From the NCBI RefSeq assembly GCF_002953135.1, contig NZ_CP026372.1, positions 62,001 through 126,000 of the forward strand: a stretch of 64,000 bases of DNA, written 5' to 3'. This document shows, piece after piece, positions 26,670 through 35,443 of the stretch; positions within the stretch are counted from its first letter, which is position 1; each line of letters starts with the position of its first letter. Origin of the DNA: Sphingobium sp. SCG-1 (lineage in GTDB: Bacteria; Pseudomonadota; Alphaproteobacteria; Sphingomonadales; Sphingomonadaceae). A program made the position numbers and the translations under genes. The notes under the pieces were generated by a model that was not told the origin of the DNA, did not search any database, and saw only the letters and a list, made by a program, of their open reading frames with translations.

Positions 26670-27557
26670 ATGCGGTCTATGATCGACCGCTATCAACTGC
26701 GCTATTTCCTGGCCGTTGTGGATAATGGCAACTTTTCCCGCGCTGCGGCACAGTGCAATGTGTCCCAGCCGACACTCTCTGTAGGGATAGCCAAATTGGA
26801 GCGGTCGGTGGGCGCTCCTCTCTTCGTCCGCACCAACCGGCGCGTGCAACTCACACAAGCCGGTGTCAGGTTCCTTGGTCATGCGCGCAGGATCGAGAGT
26901 GAGTTCAATCTCGCTCAGCAAAGCCTGACCGAAACCGCCATTAGCCCAGTCGTCCGCTTGGGTTTATTGCGTAGTATTTCAGGCGACATGCTGTCGTCCA
27001 TCGTTGCTGAAATGCTGCGGCTCGATCCGGACGCGCAGATCGAGATTATCGAAGGAAGCGAACGGGAACTGACTGCGCAAGTCGCGCGGGGGCGCGTGGA
27101 CTGCGCCCTCACGCTGGTCGGGCGGGGCGCGGATCGCTTTCTTGAGGAACCGTTGTTCGAGGAAGGCTATGCGCTGGCCCTGCCCGCGAGCCATCCCCTG
27201 GCAAGCCAATCCGTCGTGCAAGCGGAGGCGCTTGCCGACAACGTCATGATCGTGCGGCGGCATTGCGAGGCGCTGTCGGAAACGAGCCGACACTTTACCG
27301 AGCGCGGCGTGCGCCCGCATTTCGCGTACAGATCGACTAATGACGAACGCGTTCTTCAACTGGTCGCCGCGGGCCTTGGCGTTACCGTCATGCCCGAAAG
27401 CTTCAAGGCGACAGGGGTCGTGCGACCACGCTTCAGCGGATTCGATCTTACGCGCACTGTCGGGCTTATTTATGGAGCGGCCAGCGAATCCTATGCCGCA
27501 AGCCCTCCGGCCCTCATCGAAGCTGCACGGAAGATATTGACGGTTCGCGCGCCATGA
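26670..27557 (+). CDS. LysR family transcriptional regulator
   Basis: A 295-residue LysR-type regulator. The N-terminal helix-turn-helix is YFLAVVDNGNFSRAAAQCNVSQPTLSVGIAKLE (residues about 12-45). The ligand-binding region follows from residue 92, with AAGLGVTVMPESFKATG near 235. It is divergent from the leucine catabolic operon across a 75-bp gap, so it probably controls that operon and itself, as is common for this family. ATG at 26670 or 26679 could start translation; neither has a clear ribosome site. Confidence 0.87.
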   Translation: MRSMIDRYQLRYFLAVVDNGNFSRAAAQCNVSQPTLSVGIAKLERSVGAPLFVRTNRRVQLTQAGVRFLGHARRIESEFNLAQQSLTETAISPVVRLGLLRSISGDMLSSIVAEMLRLDPDAQIEIIEGSERELTAQVARGRVDCALTLVGRGADRFLEEPLFEEGYALALPASHPLASQSVVQAEALADNVMIVRRHCEALSETSRHFTERGVRPHFAYRSTNDERVLQLVAAGLGVTVMPESFKATGVVRPRFSGFDLTRTVGLIYGAASESYAASPPALIEAARKILTVRAP

Positions 27558-27964
27558 ATTCGACTGGTGTCCATCTGTTCGTCTATGGCACGCTTCGGCG
27601 CGGAAGCACGTCGCCGATGGCGGCGTTACTTGACGCCCAATCGCAACGGATCGGCACCGCACAGGCGCGAGGCAGCTTGTATGCGTTGCACGGCTATCCG
27701 GGGTTCCTGCCTGATGGAGGCGAGGATTGGGTCATCGGCGACCTGTTCTCGATCCTGCCGGAACAGGCTGAGCCGGTCCTATCCGCGTTGGACGATTATG
27801 AAGAATGTTCGCCGGCCTTCCCGCAGCCTCATGAATATCGCCGCGCCATGGTGGAGGTGAACATCCAAGGCGAAATCTTGGACGCGTGGACATATGTCTA
27901 TGCATGGCCCACGACCGGCTTGACGCGCATCAAAAGTGGCGACTGGCTGGCTTGGTCATCCTAG
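27554..27964 (+). CDS. gamma-glutamylcyclotransferase (AIG2-like) family protein
   Basis: A 136-residue protein with the AIG2/GGCT fold signature VYGTLRRGSTSPM near the N-terminus (substrate-binding YGxLR loop) and a likely catalytic Glu in LSALDDYEECSP near residue 81. YRRAMVEVNIQ and AWTYVYAW complete the pattern. Members cyclise gamma-glutamyl amines or peptides to 5-oxoproline, but the substrate cannot be told here. The start overlaps the LysR stop (ATGA), so the two are co-translated. Confidence 0.83.
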   Translation: MNSTGVHLFVYGTLRRGSTSPMAALLDAQSQRIGTAQARGSLYALHGYPGFLPDGGEDWVIGDLFSILPEQAEPVLSALDDYEECSPAFPQPHEYRRAMVEVNIQGEILDAWTYVYAWPTTGLTRIKSGDWLAWSS

Positions 27965-28025
27965 GCATTGCGCCATTCCGGCGAACGACTACGCTGTAGT
28001 CGGGGGAAGCCATGAGGAGACGGCC

Positions 28026-28937
28026 ATGCAAGACGACCCGATGACGCCGGATGCCAACGACGGCAGACTTTCGGAAGATCGCAACTGGGTGGCATCCACC
28101 GGCCTTAACCGACGGGGCGTACTTGTGGGCGGAGCATTCGCCGCAGGATTTGCCGCGGCCTGCCAACCCGTGTCCGCCACCACCATCAGGACGGACAGCC
28201 ACGGCATTGTCGAGCAATCTGTCAGCTTGAAAGCCACCGACGGCTTTGCGGTCCCGCTGTTCGTCGCAAAGCCTGCGGGAACCAAGCCCGCACCCGTCAT
28301 CATCGTCGTCCATGAGATTTTCGGCGTCCATGAATGGATCAAGGACATCTGCCGCCGCTTCGCGAAGGAAGGCTATTGCGCCGTCGCGCCGGACCTGTTC
28401 GCCCGCCATGGTGACGCCACGAAGATCACCGATTTCGCACAGCTCCGCGCCACCATCGTGTCGAAGGCGAGCGATGCTCAGGTCATGGCCGACATTGACA
28501 GCAGCTTCGCGTGGGCCAGCAAACATGGCGGCGACGCGGGACGCCACGGCATTACCGGTTTTTGCTGGGGCGGTCGGATCGTGTGGCTCTATGCCGCGCA
28601 CAGCAAGGCTCTCGATGCGGGAGTCGCCTTCTATGGCCAGGTGTCAGGCAAGCCCGCCACGCTTCAACCCGCAAGCCCAATGGATGAAGCGGCCAGAATC
28701 GCTGCGCCGGTGCTTGGCCAATATGGCGCCAAGGACAAGGGCATCCCAGTCAGCGATCTGGAGGCGTTCAAGGCCAGGCTGAAGGAACTGGGCAAATCGC
28801 CGCCGTCCGACATCACCATCTATCCTGACGCCGACCACGGCTTCATGGCGGATTATCGGCCAAGCTACAACGAACCGGCAGCCAAGGAGGCTTGGGCTGC
28901 CACGCTTGGGTGGTTCGGAAAATATGTGAAGGCCTAA
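28026..28937 (+). CDS. dienelactone hydrolase family protein with N-terminal export-like segment
   Basis: A 303-residue alpha/beta hydrolase. IIVVHEIFGVHEWIKDICRRF near residue 95, the Cys nucleophile in TGFCWGGRIVWLY near 180 and the catalytic His in YPDADHGFMADYRPSY near 275 are the dienelactone-hydrolase features. Residues 27-50 (LNRRGVLVGGAFAAGFAAAC) look like a twin-arginine signal with a near-lipobox FAAAC, so it may be periplasmic or lipid-anchored. AGGAGA precedes the ATG. The natural substrate is unknown; many relatives are not ring-cleavage enzymes. Confidence 0.83.
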   Translation: MQDDPMTPDANDGRLSEDRNWVASTGLNRRGVLVGGAFAAGFAAACQPVSATTIRTDSHGIVEQSVSLKATDGFAVPLFVAKPAGTKPAPVIIVVHEIFGVHEWIKDICRRFAKEGYCAVAPDLFARHGDATKITDFAQLRATIVSKASDAQVMADIDSSFAWASKHGGDAGRHGITGFCWGGRIVWLYAAHSKALDAGVAFYGQVSGKPATLQPASPMDEAARIAAPVLGQYGAKDKGIPVSDLEAFKARLKELGKSPPSDITIYPDADHGFMADYRPSYNEPAAKEAWAATLGWFGKYVKA

Positions 28938-28955
28938 GTGTGAAGCCCTAAGTAT

Positions 28956-28979
28956 GTGCCCCGGCCGCTGCCGGGGCAC
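28956..28979. terminator. hairpin between convergent genes
   Basis: GTGCCCCGGC at 28956-28965 pairs perfectly with 28970-28979 around a CGCT loop. It lies between the stop codons of the convergent hydrolase and peroxiredoxin genes. No long T tract follows on either strand, so it may act as a bidirectional stem or transcript-end protector rather than a classical terminator. Confidence 0.55.
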
Positions 28980-28985
28980 CAAAGC

Positions 28986-29525
28986 TTATTTGCTCGTCTT
29001 CATCGCCTGCACGGCCGCCAGCGTGTTCTTCACATGCGCGGCATAGCTGAGATCGCTGTGCACATAGGCAACGCGGCCAGTGGGCGCGATCACATAGGAG
29101 GTGCGATTGGAAAGCCCCGCCTTCTGCGGCAGCGCAACGTCATAGCCCGAGATTACACCGGGACCGGCAGAAGCCACCGTGAACTTGTTGCGGCACTCCT
29201 CGACCGAGAATTTCGCCAGCTTGTCGACCGGGTCGGCCGACATCCCGATAACCGTCGCGCCTGCCTTCTTGAAATCGTCGGTCGCATCGGCGAACTCGCG
29301 CGCTTCGGCCGTGCAACCCGGCGTGAAGGCAGCAGGGAAGAAGTAGAGCACGACTGGCCCCTTTTTCAACTCGTCGGCCAGATGGATCTGCCGCACTTTT
29401 CCTGCCAGTGCGCCCCGCGTCGTGAAATCCGGAGCCTTGGCACCCACGGAAAGCGCCGCAGAGGCAGCGGCTGGGATAGTCAACAGCACGGCGGCAGCGG
29501 CTAGGGCGGCGAGATACGTTTTCAT
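28986..29525 (-). CDS. exported peroxiredoxin (AhpC/TSA, BCP-like)
   Basis: A 179-residue thioredoxin-fold peroxidase with signal peptide (MKTYLAALAAAAVLLTIPAAASA). The peroxidatic motif PxxxTxxC is P64, T68, C71 in FFPAAFTPGCTAEAREF. SNRTSYVIAPTGRVAYVHSD is the usual BCP-type C-terminal region. It reduces peroxides, probably in the periplasm. I chose ATG 29525 because AGGAG sits seven bases upstream. It is divergent from recF. Confidence 0.87.
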   Translation of the reverse strand: MKTYLAALAAAAVLLTIPAAASAALSVGAKAPDFTTRGALAGKVRQIHLADELKKGPVVLYFFPAAFTPGCTAEAREFADATDDFKKAGATVIGMSADPVDKLAKFSVEECRNKFTVASAGPGVISGYDVALPQKAGLSNRTSYVIAPTGRVAYVHSDLSYAAHVKNTLAAVQAMKTSK

Positions 29526-29644
29526 GAACAAGCTCCTGTGGCGGGAAGCATGACGATGATCCTTATTCTGACCACGCGCAAGATCGCGCGAAGCATCGCA
29601 CCGTCCTGCTTACTATACCCGGCAAAGGCCGCTAGAGCCACAAC

Positions 29645-30709
29645 ATGCTCAGCCGGCTCACCGTCAGTGACTTTCGCAATCATGAGGATGCGCTTATCGT
29701 CCCCACGCACCCGTTCCTCGTTCTCACCGGCGAGAATGGTGCGGGTAAGACGAACATCCTGGAGGCGGTGTCGCTCCTGACGCCCGGGCGTGGGCTTCGC
29801 GGCGCGCCTTTGCGCGAAATGGCGCGCCAGGGCGGCGGCGGCGGCTTCGGCGTGGCGGCGCAAGTCAATGAGGTGACGATCGGTACAGGCACGTTGCCGA
29901 GCGCACCAGATCGCCGCGCGGTCCGGATCGGCGGTACGCAGAGCGCGGCAACGGCATTGGCAGAACATCTGTCCGTGCTGTGGCTGACGCCTGCGATGGA
30001 TCGTCTGTTTGCGGAAAGCCCCGGCGGACGGCGACGATTTCTCGATCGCCTGACACTGGCGCTGCATCCCGGCCATGCAACGCACAGCGCCCGCTATGAA
30101 GCGGCGATGCGCAGCCGTAATGCCCTTTTGGCCCAGGCGCACGCACCCGATCCGGCATGGCTGTCCGCGCTGGAAAGCCAGATGGAAATTCATGGGGAAG
30201 CGTTAGGCGCGGCCCGCACGGAGACGGTGGCGGCGCTGACCGAAGTATTGGCGGCTGAGAGCGAAAGCCCGTTTGCACGGCCGCTGCTCGCGCTCGAAGG
30301 TTGGGCACCGAACGGATCACCGCTCAACCAGCAGCTACGCGAGGGCCGTCGCCGGGATGCTGCGGCAGGACGCGCGCTCAGCGGCCCCCATCGCGTCGAT
30401 CTGCAAGTGACACACATCGCTACAGATCAGCCAGCCGCTCTGTGTTCAACCGGCGAGCAAAAAGCGCTGCTGCTCTCCATCATTCTCGCGCACGCCGCAT
30501 TGGTTGCGATAAGGACAGGGCACCCGCCGGTTCTGCTACTGGACGAAGTCGCCGCGCACCTCGATCCCTCTCGCCGCCTCGCGCTGTTCGATCGCCTGAG
30601 CGCGACCGGGGGACAAGTCTGGATGACCGGCACCGAAGCGGCCTTGTTCGATGGCATCGACAACGCAACGAGGCTTCATGTCGAAGCAGGGCGCATTTTG
30701 CCCAGGTAG
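29645..30709 (+). CDS. recF: DNA replication and repair protein RecF
   Basis: A 354-residue SMC-like ATPase that helps load RecA at single-strand gaps. The opening MLSRLTVSDFRNHEDALI is RecF-typical. Walker A is LTGENGAGKTNILEAVSLL near residue 30. Near the C-terminus are the ABC-type signature region LCSTGEQKALLLSIILAHA and Walker B PVLLLDEVAAHLDPSRRLALFD. It stands apart from dnaA/dnaN here. Its 3' end is 32 bp from convergent msrA. Confidence 0.94.
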   Translation: MLSRLTVSDFRNHEDALIVPTHPFLVLTGENGAGKTNILEAVSLLTPGRGLRGAPLREMARQGGGGGFGVAAQVNEVTIGTGTLPSAPDRRAVRIGGTQSAATALAEHLSVLWLTPAMDRLFAESPGGRRRFLDRLTLALHPGHATHSARYEAAMRSRNALLAQAHAPDPAWLSALESQMEIHGEALGAARTETVAALTEVLAAESESPFARPLLALEGWAPNGSPLNQQLREGRRRDAAAGRALSGPHRVDLQVTHIATDQPAALCSTGEQKALLLSIILAHAALVAIRTGHPPVLLLDEVAAHLDPSRRLALFDRLSATGGQVWMTGTEAALFDGIDNATRLHVEAGRILPR

Positions 30710-30741
30710 AACTTGTCGTGGCTGCTACTGCAAGCCGACCT

Positions 30742-31449
30742 TCAGCTTACCGATCTCGGGCTGTAATATTGCGGAAAACGCTGCTTGAATGCCGCCAACT
30801 TCGGCGCATCCCAGCGTAATATGTACGGATGACGCGGATTGTTGGCCATGAAGTCCTGATGGTCAGTCCCCGCCCGCTGAAATCCGGTGAAACGCTCTAC
30901 CTTGGTCACGATCCTGCCATTCCAGATCTTCGCGCCGCCCAGTTGCGTGAGGTATGCGCTCGCTGCCTTGGCCTGGCCTGCGTTCATCGGGAACAAGGCG
31001 CTGCGATATTGCGTCCCATGATCGGGGCCTTGATAGTTAAGTGTCGTCGGATCGGCGATGACCGAAAAGAAGATGCGCATCAGCGTGCCATAGCTCACCT
31101 GCCGCGGATCGTAGGTAACACGCACGGATTCCGCGAAGCCTGTGTCGCCGCCACTGACCGTCTCGTAATCCACTTTCCGGCTGGCGGACCCACCGGCAAA
31201 GCCGGACTCCACACGACGCACGCCCTTGACGTGGCTGAACACACCTTCGACGCCCCAGTAACAGCCACCAGCGAACACCGCCGTTTCCAGCTTTGGCGTT
31301 GCGGGAACATCCACCTTCGCCACTGGCGCAAGCACGCTATTTTCTGCTGCGAGAGCTACGGGAATCGCGCCGGGCGCGAACTGCCAGACAGCGCCCATCA
31401 GCCCGCCGCCCAAGACGAGGGCCAGAAGGAAAGGCTTAAAAGCCCGCAT
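30742..31449 (-). CDS. msrA: exported peptide-methionine (S)-S-oxide reductase MsrA
   Basis: A 235-residue MsrA. The catalytic Cys63 is in FAGGCYWGVEGVFSHVKGV. YDPRQVSYGTLMRIFFS and GPDHGTQYRSALFP are substrate-pocket regions. An N-terminal signal or anchor of about 35 residues (FLLALVLGGGLMGAVWQFAPG) places the enzyme outside the cytoplasm, where it would repair oxidised methionines in envelope proteins. The start overlaps the end of a small membrane-protein gene at 31436-31594, implying coupled translation. Confidence 0.93.
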   Translation of the reverse strand: MRAFKPFLLALVLGGGLMGAVWQFAPGAIPVALAAENSVLAPVAKVDVPATPKLETAVFAGGCYWGVEGVFSHVKGVRRVESGFAGGSASRKVDYETVSGGDTGFAESVRVTYDPRQVSYGTLMRIFFSVIADPTTLNYQGPDHGTQYRSALFPMNAGQAKAASAYLTQLGGAKIWNGRIVTKVERFTGFQRAGTDHQDFMANNPRHPYILRWDAPKLAAFKQRFPQYYSPRSVS

Positions 31450-31594
31450 CGTAGTTGACGTGGCTCACAGCCGCCGCAGCGTCATTGGGGCTTTGCTGGG
31501 CTTCGGCCGGATTGAGCGTCATGAACCCTACGGTGCCAAGCACAAAACCGCCAAAGAACTTCAGGAACAGGTCCGATTTCAAAAATGCGACCAT
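31436..31594 (-). CDS. small single-pass membrane protein overlapping msrA
   Basis: A 52-residue frame from ATG 31594 to TAA 31436-31438, overlapping the msrA start by 14 bp. GAAAGG lies about eight bases upstream. The N-terminal half is a clear membrane helix (FLKFFGGFVLGTVGFMTL), and the C-terminal half is polar (NPAEAQQSPNDAAAAVSHV), so the tail probably faces the periplasm. Overlap and ribosome site make it a credible first gene of the msrA operon. No family is recognised. Confidence 0.62.
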   Translation of the reverse strand: MVAFLKSDLFLKFFGGFVLGTVGFMTLNPAEAQQSPNDAAAAVSHVNYDAGF

Positions 31595-31814
31595 GTCGCG
31601 CGCCTTTCTGTATTCTTCACATCCAGCTACGGGAACTGGTTAGAAATAGTTGCATGTCCCCTGGCTGAATGTCGTGACTTGCGTCACAAGCAGACGACGA
31701 AGCCATTAAACGGTTCGACAAACTGCACCCAACAAGGTTGCTGATGGAAACCCATATAGCTAAGCGCGCCTAACAAACAAGGTGCGCAAATGAAACTGAT
31801 TGTTTCGCGTTACG
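31595..31814. other. intergenic region upstream of the msrA unit
   Basis: This 220-bp gap lies between the aminotransferase stop (31815) and the start of the small membrane-protein gene. It contains the CRP-like palindrome at 31673-31688. No coding frame of note and no terminator with a T tract was seen. Confidence 0.4.
31673..31688. promoter_or_regulatory. CRP-like palindrome upstream of the small ORF-msrA unit
   Basis: CGTGA-CTTGCG-TCACA differs by one base from the CRP consensus TGTGA-N6-TCACA, and its GTGA/TCAC core is perfectly symmetric. It lies about 80 bp before the small ORF start. The binding protein is not known; a CRP/FNR-superfamily regulator is the obvious candidate. Confidence 0.35.
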
Positions 31815-33017
31815 TTATTTTAGCGCAGCACAGGCTTCCTGAATGCGTGTGCAGGCCTTTTTCAGCACGTCTTCCGACGTCGCATAGGAAATGCGAAACG
31901 CGGGGCTGAGGCCAAATGCGCCGCCATGGACTGCTGCCACCTTCGCCTCATCGAGGAAATAGGTGATAAGGTCTTCGTCGGTCGCGATTTTCTCGCCCTT
32001 CGGCGTGGCCTTGCCCATGAGGCCCGATGCGTCAGGATAGACGTAGAACGCGCCTTCCGGTGTCGGGCAGCTAAGCCCCGGCGCATCGTTCAGCATCGAC
32101 ACCACCATGTCGCGGCGGCGCTTGAAGGCAGCATTGCGCTCTTCGAGAAAATCCTGTTCACCCGTCAATGCGGCAACGGCGGCCGCTTGCGAGATCGAGC
32201 AGGGGTTGGACGTGGACTGCGATTGCAGCTTGCTCATCGCCTTGATGATCCATGTCGGTCCGCCCGCAAAGCCGATCCGCCAACCGGTCATCGAGAATGC
32301 CTTGGAGCAGCCGTTGACCGTCAAGGTCCGGTCGTAAAGCTCCGGACAGACTTGCGCTATCGTGGCGAACGGCGTCGGTGCGTACCAGACGTGCTCGTAC
32401 ATGTCGTCAGTCATCACCAGCACATGCGGATGGCGCAGCAGCACCTCGCCGAGCGCCTTCAGTTCTTCCGCAGAATATGCCGCGCCCGAGGGATTGGATG
32501 GTGAGTTCAACATCATCCAGCGTGTCTTGGGCGTGATCGCCGCCTCAAGTTGTGCGGCGGTGATCTTGTACCCCTGGCTCGCCGGGCCTTCGATGAACAC
32601 TGGTGTGCCGCCCGCATAGTTCACGATGTCCGGGTAGCTCACCCAATAAGGCGCGGGTATGATGACCTCGTCGCCTACATCCACGGTTGCCACCAGCGCA
32701 TTGAACAGCGTGTGCTTGCCGCCCGCATTGACGCTGATCTGGTTGCGTTCGTACACGATACCATTGTCACGCTTGAACTTCAGCGCGACGGCATCCTTGA
32801 CGGCGACAGTCCCATCAACATCCGTATATTTGGTTTGTCCGTTGCGGATCGCGAGAATCGCCGCTTCCTTGATGAAGTCCGGCGTATCGAAATCCGGCTC
32901 GCCCGCGGAAAGGCCGATGACATCGACACCAGCGGCTTTCAACGCATTCACGCGCGCGCTCATGGCGAGAGTGGCGCTGGGCTGGATGCGGCCAAGGGCG
33001 GCGCTGGTGCGAGTCAT
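31815..33017 (-). CDS. aspartate aminotransferase, class I (AspC/AatA type)
   Basis: A 400-residue PLP-dependent aminotransferase of fold type I, subgroup I-gamma. VDVIGLSAGEPDFDTPDFI near residue 30, LNSPSNPSGAAYSAEEL near 170 and the PLP lysine in NGCSKAFSMTGWRIGF near 235 identify it. C-terminal FRISYATSEDVLKKACTRI carries the substrate Arg. I start at ATG 33017 (MTRTSAALGRIQPSATLAMS); the frame is open further upstream but that part is not family-like. Members convert oxaloacetate and glutamate to aspartate, and some also use prephenate. Confidence 0.91.
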   Translation of the reverse strand: MTRTSAALGRIQPSATLAMSARVNALKAAGVDVIGLSAGEPDFDTPDFIKEAAILAIRNGQTKYTDVDGTVAVKDAVALKFKRDNGIVYERNQISVNAGGKHTLFNALVATVDVGDEVIIPAPYWVSYPDIVNYAGGTPVFIEGPASQGYKITAAQLEAAITPKTRWMMLNSPSNPSGAAYSAEELKALGEVLLRHPHVLVMTDDMYEHVWYAPTPFATIAQVCPELYDRTLTVNGCSKAFSMTGWRIGFAGGPTWIIKAMSKLQSQSTSNPCSISQAAAVAALTGEQDFLEERNAAFKRRRDMVVSMLNDAPGLSCPTPEGAFYVYPDASGLMGKATPKGEKIATDEDLITYFLDEAKVAAVHGGAFGLSPAFRISYATSEDVLKKACTRIQEACAALK

Positions 33018-33117
33018 GGACAAGAATCTTTCAGAGAAGGACGCGGGTTCGCCTGTTACGGGAACGGTCGGTCCCTTAATGCGCAATGTCCTGAGGGGCA
33101 ACCCGTGCACCGGGCAT

Positions 33118-33798
33118 TTATCGACTGCCAGCGGCAACCTTCTGCGCCGCGACCATGCCGCGCGAAGCATTGCCGATATAAAAGCCGTTTTCCAGATCGT
33201 AAGGCCGCAAATCTGCTTCCACGGCATGACCTTGATCGAGCAGGCTTTGCCGCAGGATGCCGGGAAGCAGCCCCCGCGAGAGCGGCGGTGTCAGCAGTTT
33301 GTCGCCCCGCTCTACGAAGATCGAGGAAAAACAGCCCTCCGTCAGATACCCGGACGCATCGGTCATCAGGACTTCATATGTGCCGCCCGCCTTCAGCGCC
33401 TGTCGATAGATGGAACGATCGGTCGTCTTGTGTCGCAAGCGGAAGTCGTCGGCGCTGGCGGAACAGCGCACCACGGCCACCCGCATGATCGGGTCGGGCC
33501 AGGTGCGATGCTCACGCACTTCGATGGCGACGGACCCGCGCCTCGACACGAGCATCCGGATACGCGACCGCTCCCGCAGGCGGAAGGTCGCGGCCTGAAG
33601 TTCGTTGCGGGCATCGTGCCGGTTGAATGTGAAACCCAGGGCCTCCGCACTCGTCTTCAATCGTTCCATATGGAGGTCGAGCAACCGGACGCCCTCCATC
33701 GGGTCGAACGCCATGGTTTCCATCAGGTCGAACGGCCGCTCGCCTGCGCTATCTTCCATGAGACCTGTCGAACCTGCCATAGTCGCCGTCTCGTTCAT
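33118..33798 (-). CDS. pabC: aminotransferase class IV, 4-amino-4-deoxychorismate lyase
   Basis: A 226-residue fold-type IV PLP enzyme. HKTTDRSIYRQA contains the expected PLP lysine, and SGYLTEGCFSSIFVERGDKLLTPPLSRGLLPGILRQ is the family core. Its ATG overlaps the pabB stop (ATGA), so it is made together with PabB and most likely releases pyruvate from aminodeoxychorismate to give p-aminobenzoate for folate. In many bacteria the two are fused; here they are separate frames. Confidence 0.87.
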   Translation of the reverse strand: MNETATMAGSTGLMEDSAGERPFDLMETMAFDPMEGVRLLDLHMERLKTSAEALGFTFNRHDARNELQAATFRLRERSRIRMLVSRRGSVAIEVREHRTWPDPIMRVAVVRCSASADDFRLRHKTTDRSIYRQALKAGGTYEVLMTDASGYLTEGCFSSIFVERGDKLLTPPLSRGLLPGILRQSLLDQGHAVEADLRPYDLENGFYIGNASRGMVAAQKVAAGSR

Positions 33799-34979
33799 TC
33801 CATATCCGTCTGCAACGGCGTTAGAAACCGGCCCTTGTCGAGACATTCGCGCCACTCCGCATCGCACAGAGAATCCACGACGACGCCCGAACCCAGTCCT
33901 ATCCGCCCAGTATTCGCGCCATCTTTGACGGAAATGGTGCGGATGGCAACATTGAAGGCGGCATTACCATCCGCATCAATGCGCCCAATCGCGCCGGTAT
34001 ACGGGCCGCGCGCGGCATGTTCGATGTCGGCGATTACCTCCATGGCCCGTACTTTGGGCGCGCCCGTGATGGAGCCGCATGGAAAGATGGTGCGCAGGAC
34101 ATCAATGGCGGACAGACCAGGCAAAATACGCGCGCGCACAGTGGACGTCATCTGATGCACAGTTGGAAAGGTCTCGACGTGAAACAGTTCCGGCACCGTG
34201 ACACTGCCCGCCAGCGACACACGCGACAGGTCATTGCGCAGAAGATCGACGATCATCAGGTTTTCGGCGCGTTGCTTCGGATCGTTCCGAAGCTGCGCCA
34301 TCATGTCTTCGTCAGTGGCGGCGTCGCGGCCTCGCAAAGCTGTCCCTTTCATAGGGCGTGCCGTCAACTGCCCGCGCACCAGCGTGAAGAACAGTTCGGG
34401 CGAAAAAGAGAGCAGCCAATCCTCGCCAGTATAGACGATGCCGCCATAGCCCGAACGCGCGTGGGGGCGGAGCGCCGCGTATATGGCCCGCGGATCGCCC
34501 AGCAACGACGCCTCGCAAGGAAAGGTGAGGTTTACCTGATAGGTATCCCCCGCCTTGATGGCCTCCTGCACTCCTTCGAAGGCGGCTTCATATTCGCACC
34601 TTTCGATCAACGGGCGAGGCATTCCGGCGCCAGCGCTCCCCGGCGCAGGCAACATGGCGGGAACATCGTCAGGCTCCACATATCGGAACCCATCAAATAG
34701 CCCGAACCAGACGAGCGGCATCTCCCCCGCACCTCGCGCAGGTGCTTTTGACGCAAGCCTCGGCTCCAAGGCAAATGCGGCATCGTAGCCGACGTAACCA
34801 GCGGCATGCAGGCCGCGATCCGCAGCTTCACCGATCCGGTCGAGGGCGACTTGAACGTCACCGTAATCCCGCGCCACGATGAGTTCCACCGGATCGCGAT
34901 ACAGCCGCGCGGGCGCTGGGTTCACGCTGCGCGCATCATCGAACAGGATAAAGGGATCGGGAGGATCGGGCAGGCGCAT
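33795..34979 (-). CDS. pabB: aminodeoxychorismate synthase component I
   Basis: A 394-residue chorismate-binding enzyme, short for the family because the N-terminal domain is reduced. Diagnostic segments are GDTYQVNLTFPCEA, LLSFSPELFFTLVRGQLTARPMKGT (the PxKGT active-site motif), RAENLMIVDLLRNDLSRVS, FPTVHQMTSTV and FPCGSITGAPKVRAMEVI. Start ATG 34979 (MRLPDPPDPFIL) is chosen because upstream in-frame sequence does not look like protein. Its stop overlaps pabC. The glutaminase PabA is not adjacent. Confidence 0.9.
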   Translation of the reverse strand: MRLPDPPDPFILFDDARSVNPAPARLYRDPVELIVARDYGDVQVALDRIGEAADRGLHAAGYVGYDAAFALEPRLASKAPARGAGEMPLVWFGLFDGFRYVEPDDVPAMLPAPGSAGAGMPRPLIERCEYEAAFEGVQEAIKAGDTYQVNLTFPCEASLLGDPRAIYAALRPHARSGYGGIVYTGEDWLLSFSPELFFTLVRGQLTARPMKGTALRGRDAATDEDMMAQLRNDPKQRAENLMIVDLLRNDLSRVSLAGSVTVPELFHVETFPTVHQMTSTVRARILPGLSAIDVLRTIFPCGSITGAPKVRAMEVIADIEHAARGPYTGAIGRIDADGNAAFNVAIRTISVKDGANTGRIGLGSGVVVDSLCDAEWRECLDKGRFLTPLQTDME

Positions 34980-35059
34980 GCCGCAGCCTTCTGCCAAGGA
35001 AGCAGGACTGTGGCTAGGGTTACATTGCCAGTTCCGTAGACAACCTCTATCGGGGTCAC

Positions 35060-35443
35060 ATGTCTCCCGCTCCACTGCCCGCCGACGGCGACCGGCCTTT
35101 CGGACCAGCCCTGCTCCGCGCCCTGCGCAATCGCTGCCCGGATTGCGGCGAAGGGAAGATGTTCGGCCGCTTTCTAAAACCCGTACATGCCTGCGCCCAT
35201 TGCGGCACCGCATGGGACCGGCATCAGGCGGATGATTTTCCATCTTACATCGTCATCCTGTTGCTCGGCCACATCCTGGTCCCGGTCATGGTGGAGACCA
35301 CGCACGTTGGCATACCCATAGGCGTGCAGATCTTCCTATGGCCGGTATTGGCGCTCGTTCTGGCGGCGGCGCTGATCCAGCCTGCAAAGGCAGGCGTGAT
35401 CGCGTTCCAGTGGAGCCGCCGAATGCACGGCTTCGCGGCCTAG
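35060..35443 (+). CDS. DUF983 zinc-ribbon membrane protein
   Basis: A 127-residue DUF983 protein. A two-CxxC zinc ribbon (CPDCGEGKMFGRF and CAHCG, residues about 27-50) is followed by two hydrophobic helices (YIVILLLGHILVPVMVE and GVQIFLWPVLALVLAAALI). The family is widespread in alphaproteobacteria and its function is undefined. It converges on the PepSY gene with a 4-bp overlap at its 3' end. Confidence 0.87.
   Translation: MSPAPLPADGDRPFGPALLRALRNRCPDCGEGKMFGRFLKPVHACAHCGTAWDRHQADDFPSYIVILLLGHILVPVMVETTHVGIPIGVQIFLWPVLALVLAAALIQPAKAGVIAFQWSRRMHGFAA

Noticed and set aside
31791..31840. Small plus-strand ORF beginning at an ATG after AAGGTGCGCAA
   Set aside because: It runs antisense into the aminotransferase gene and has no independent support.
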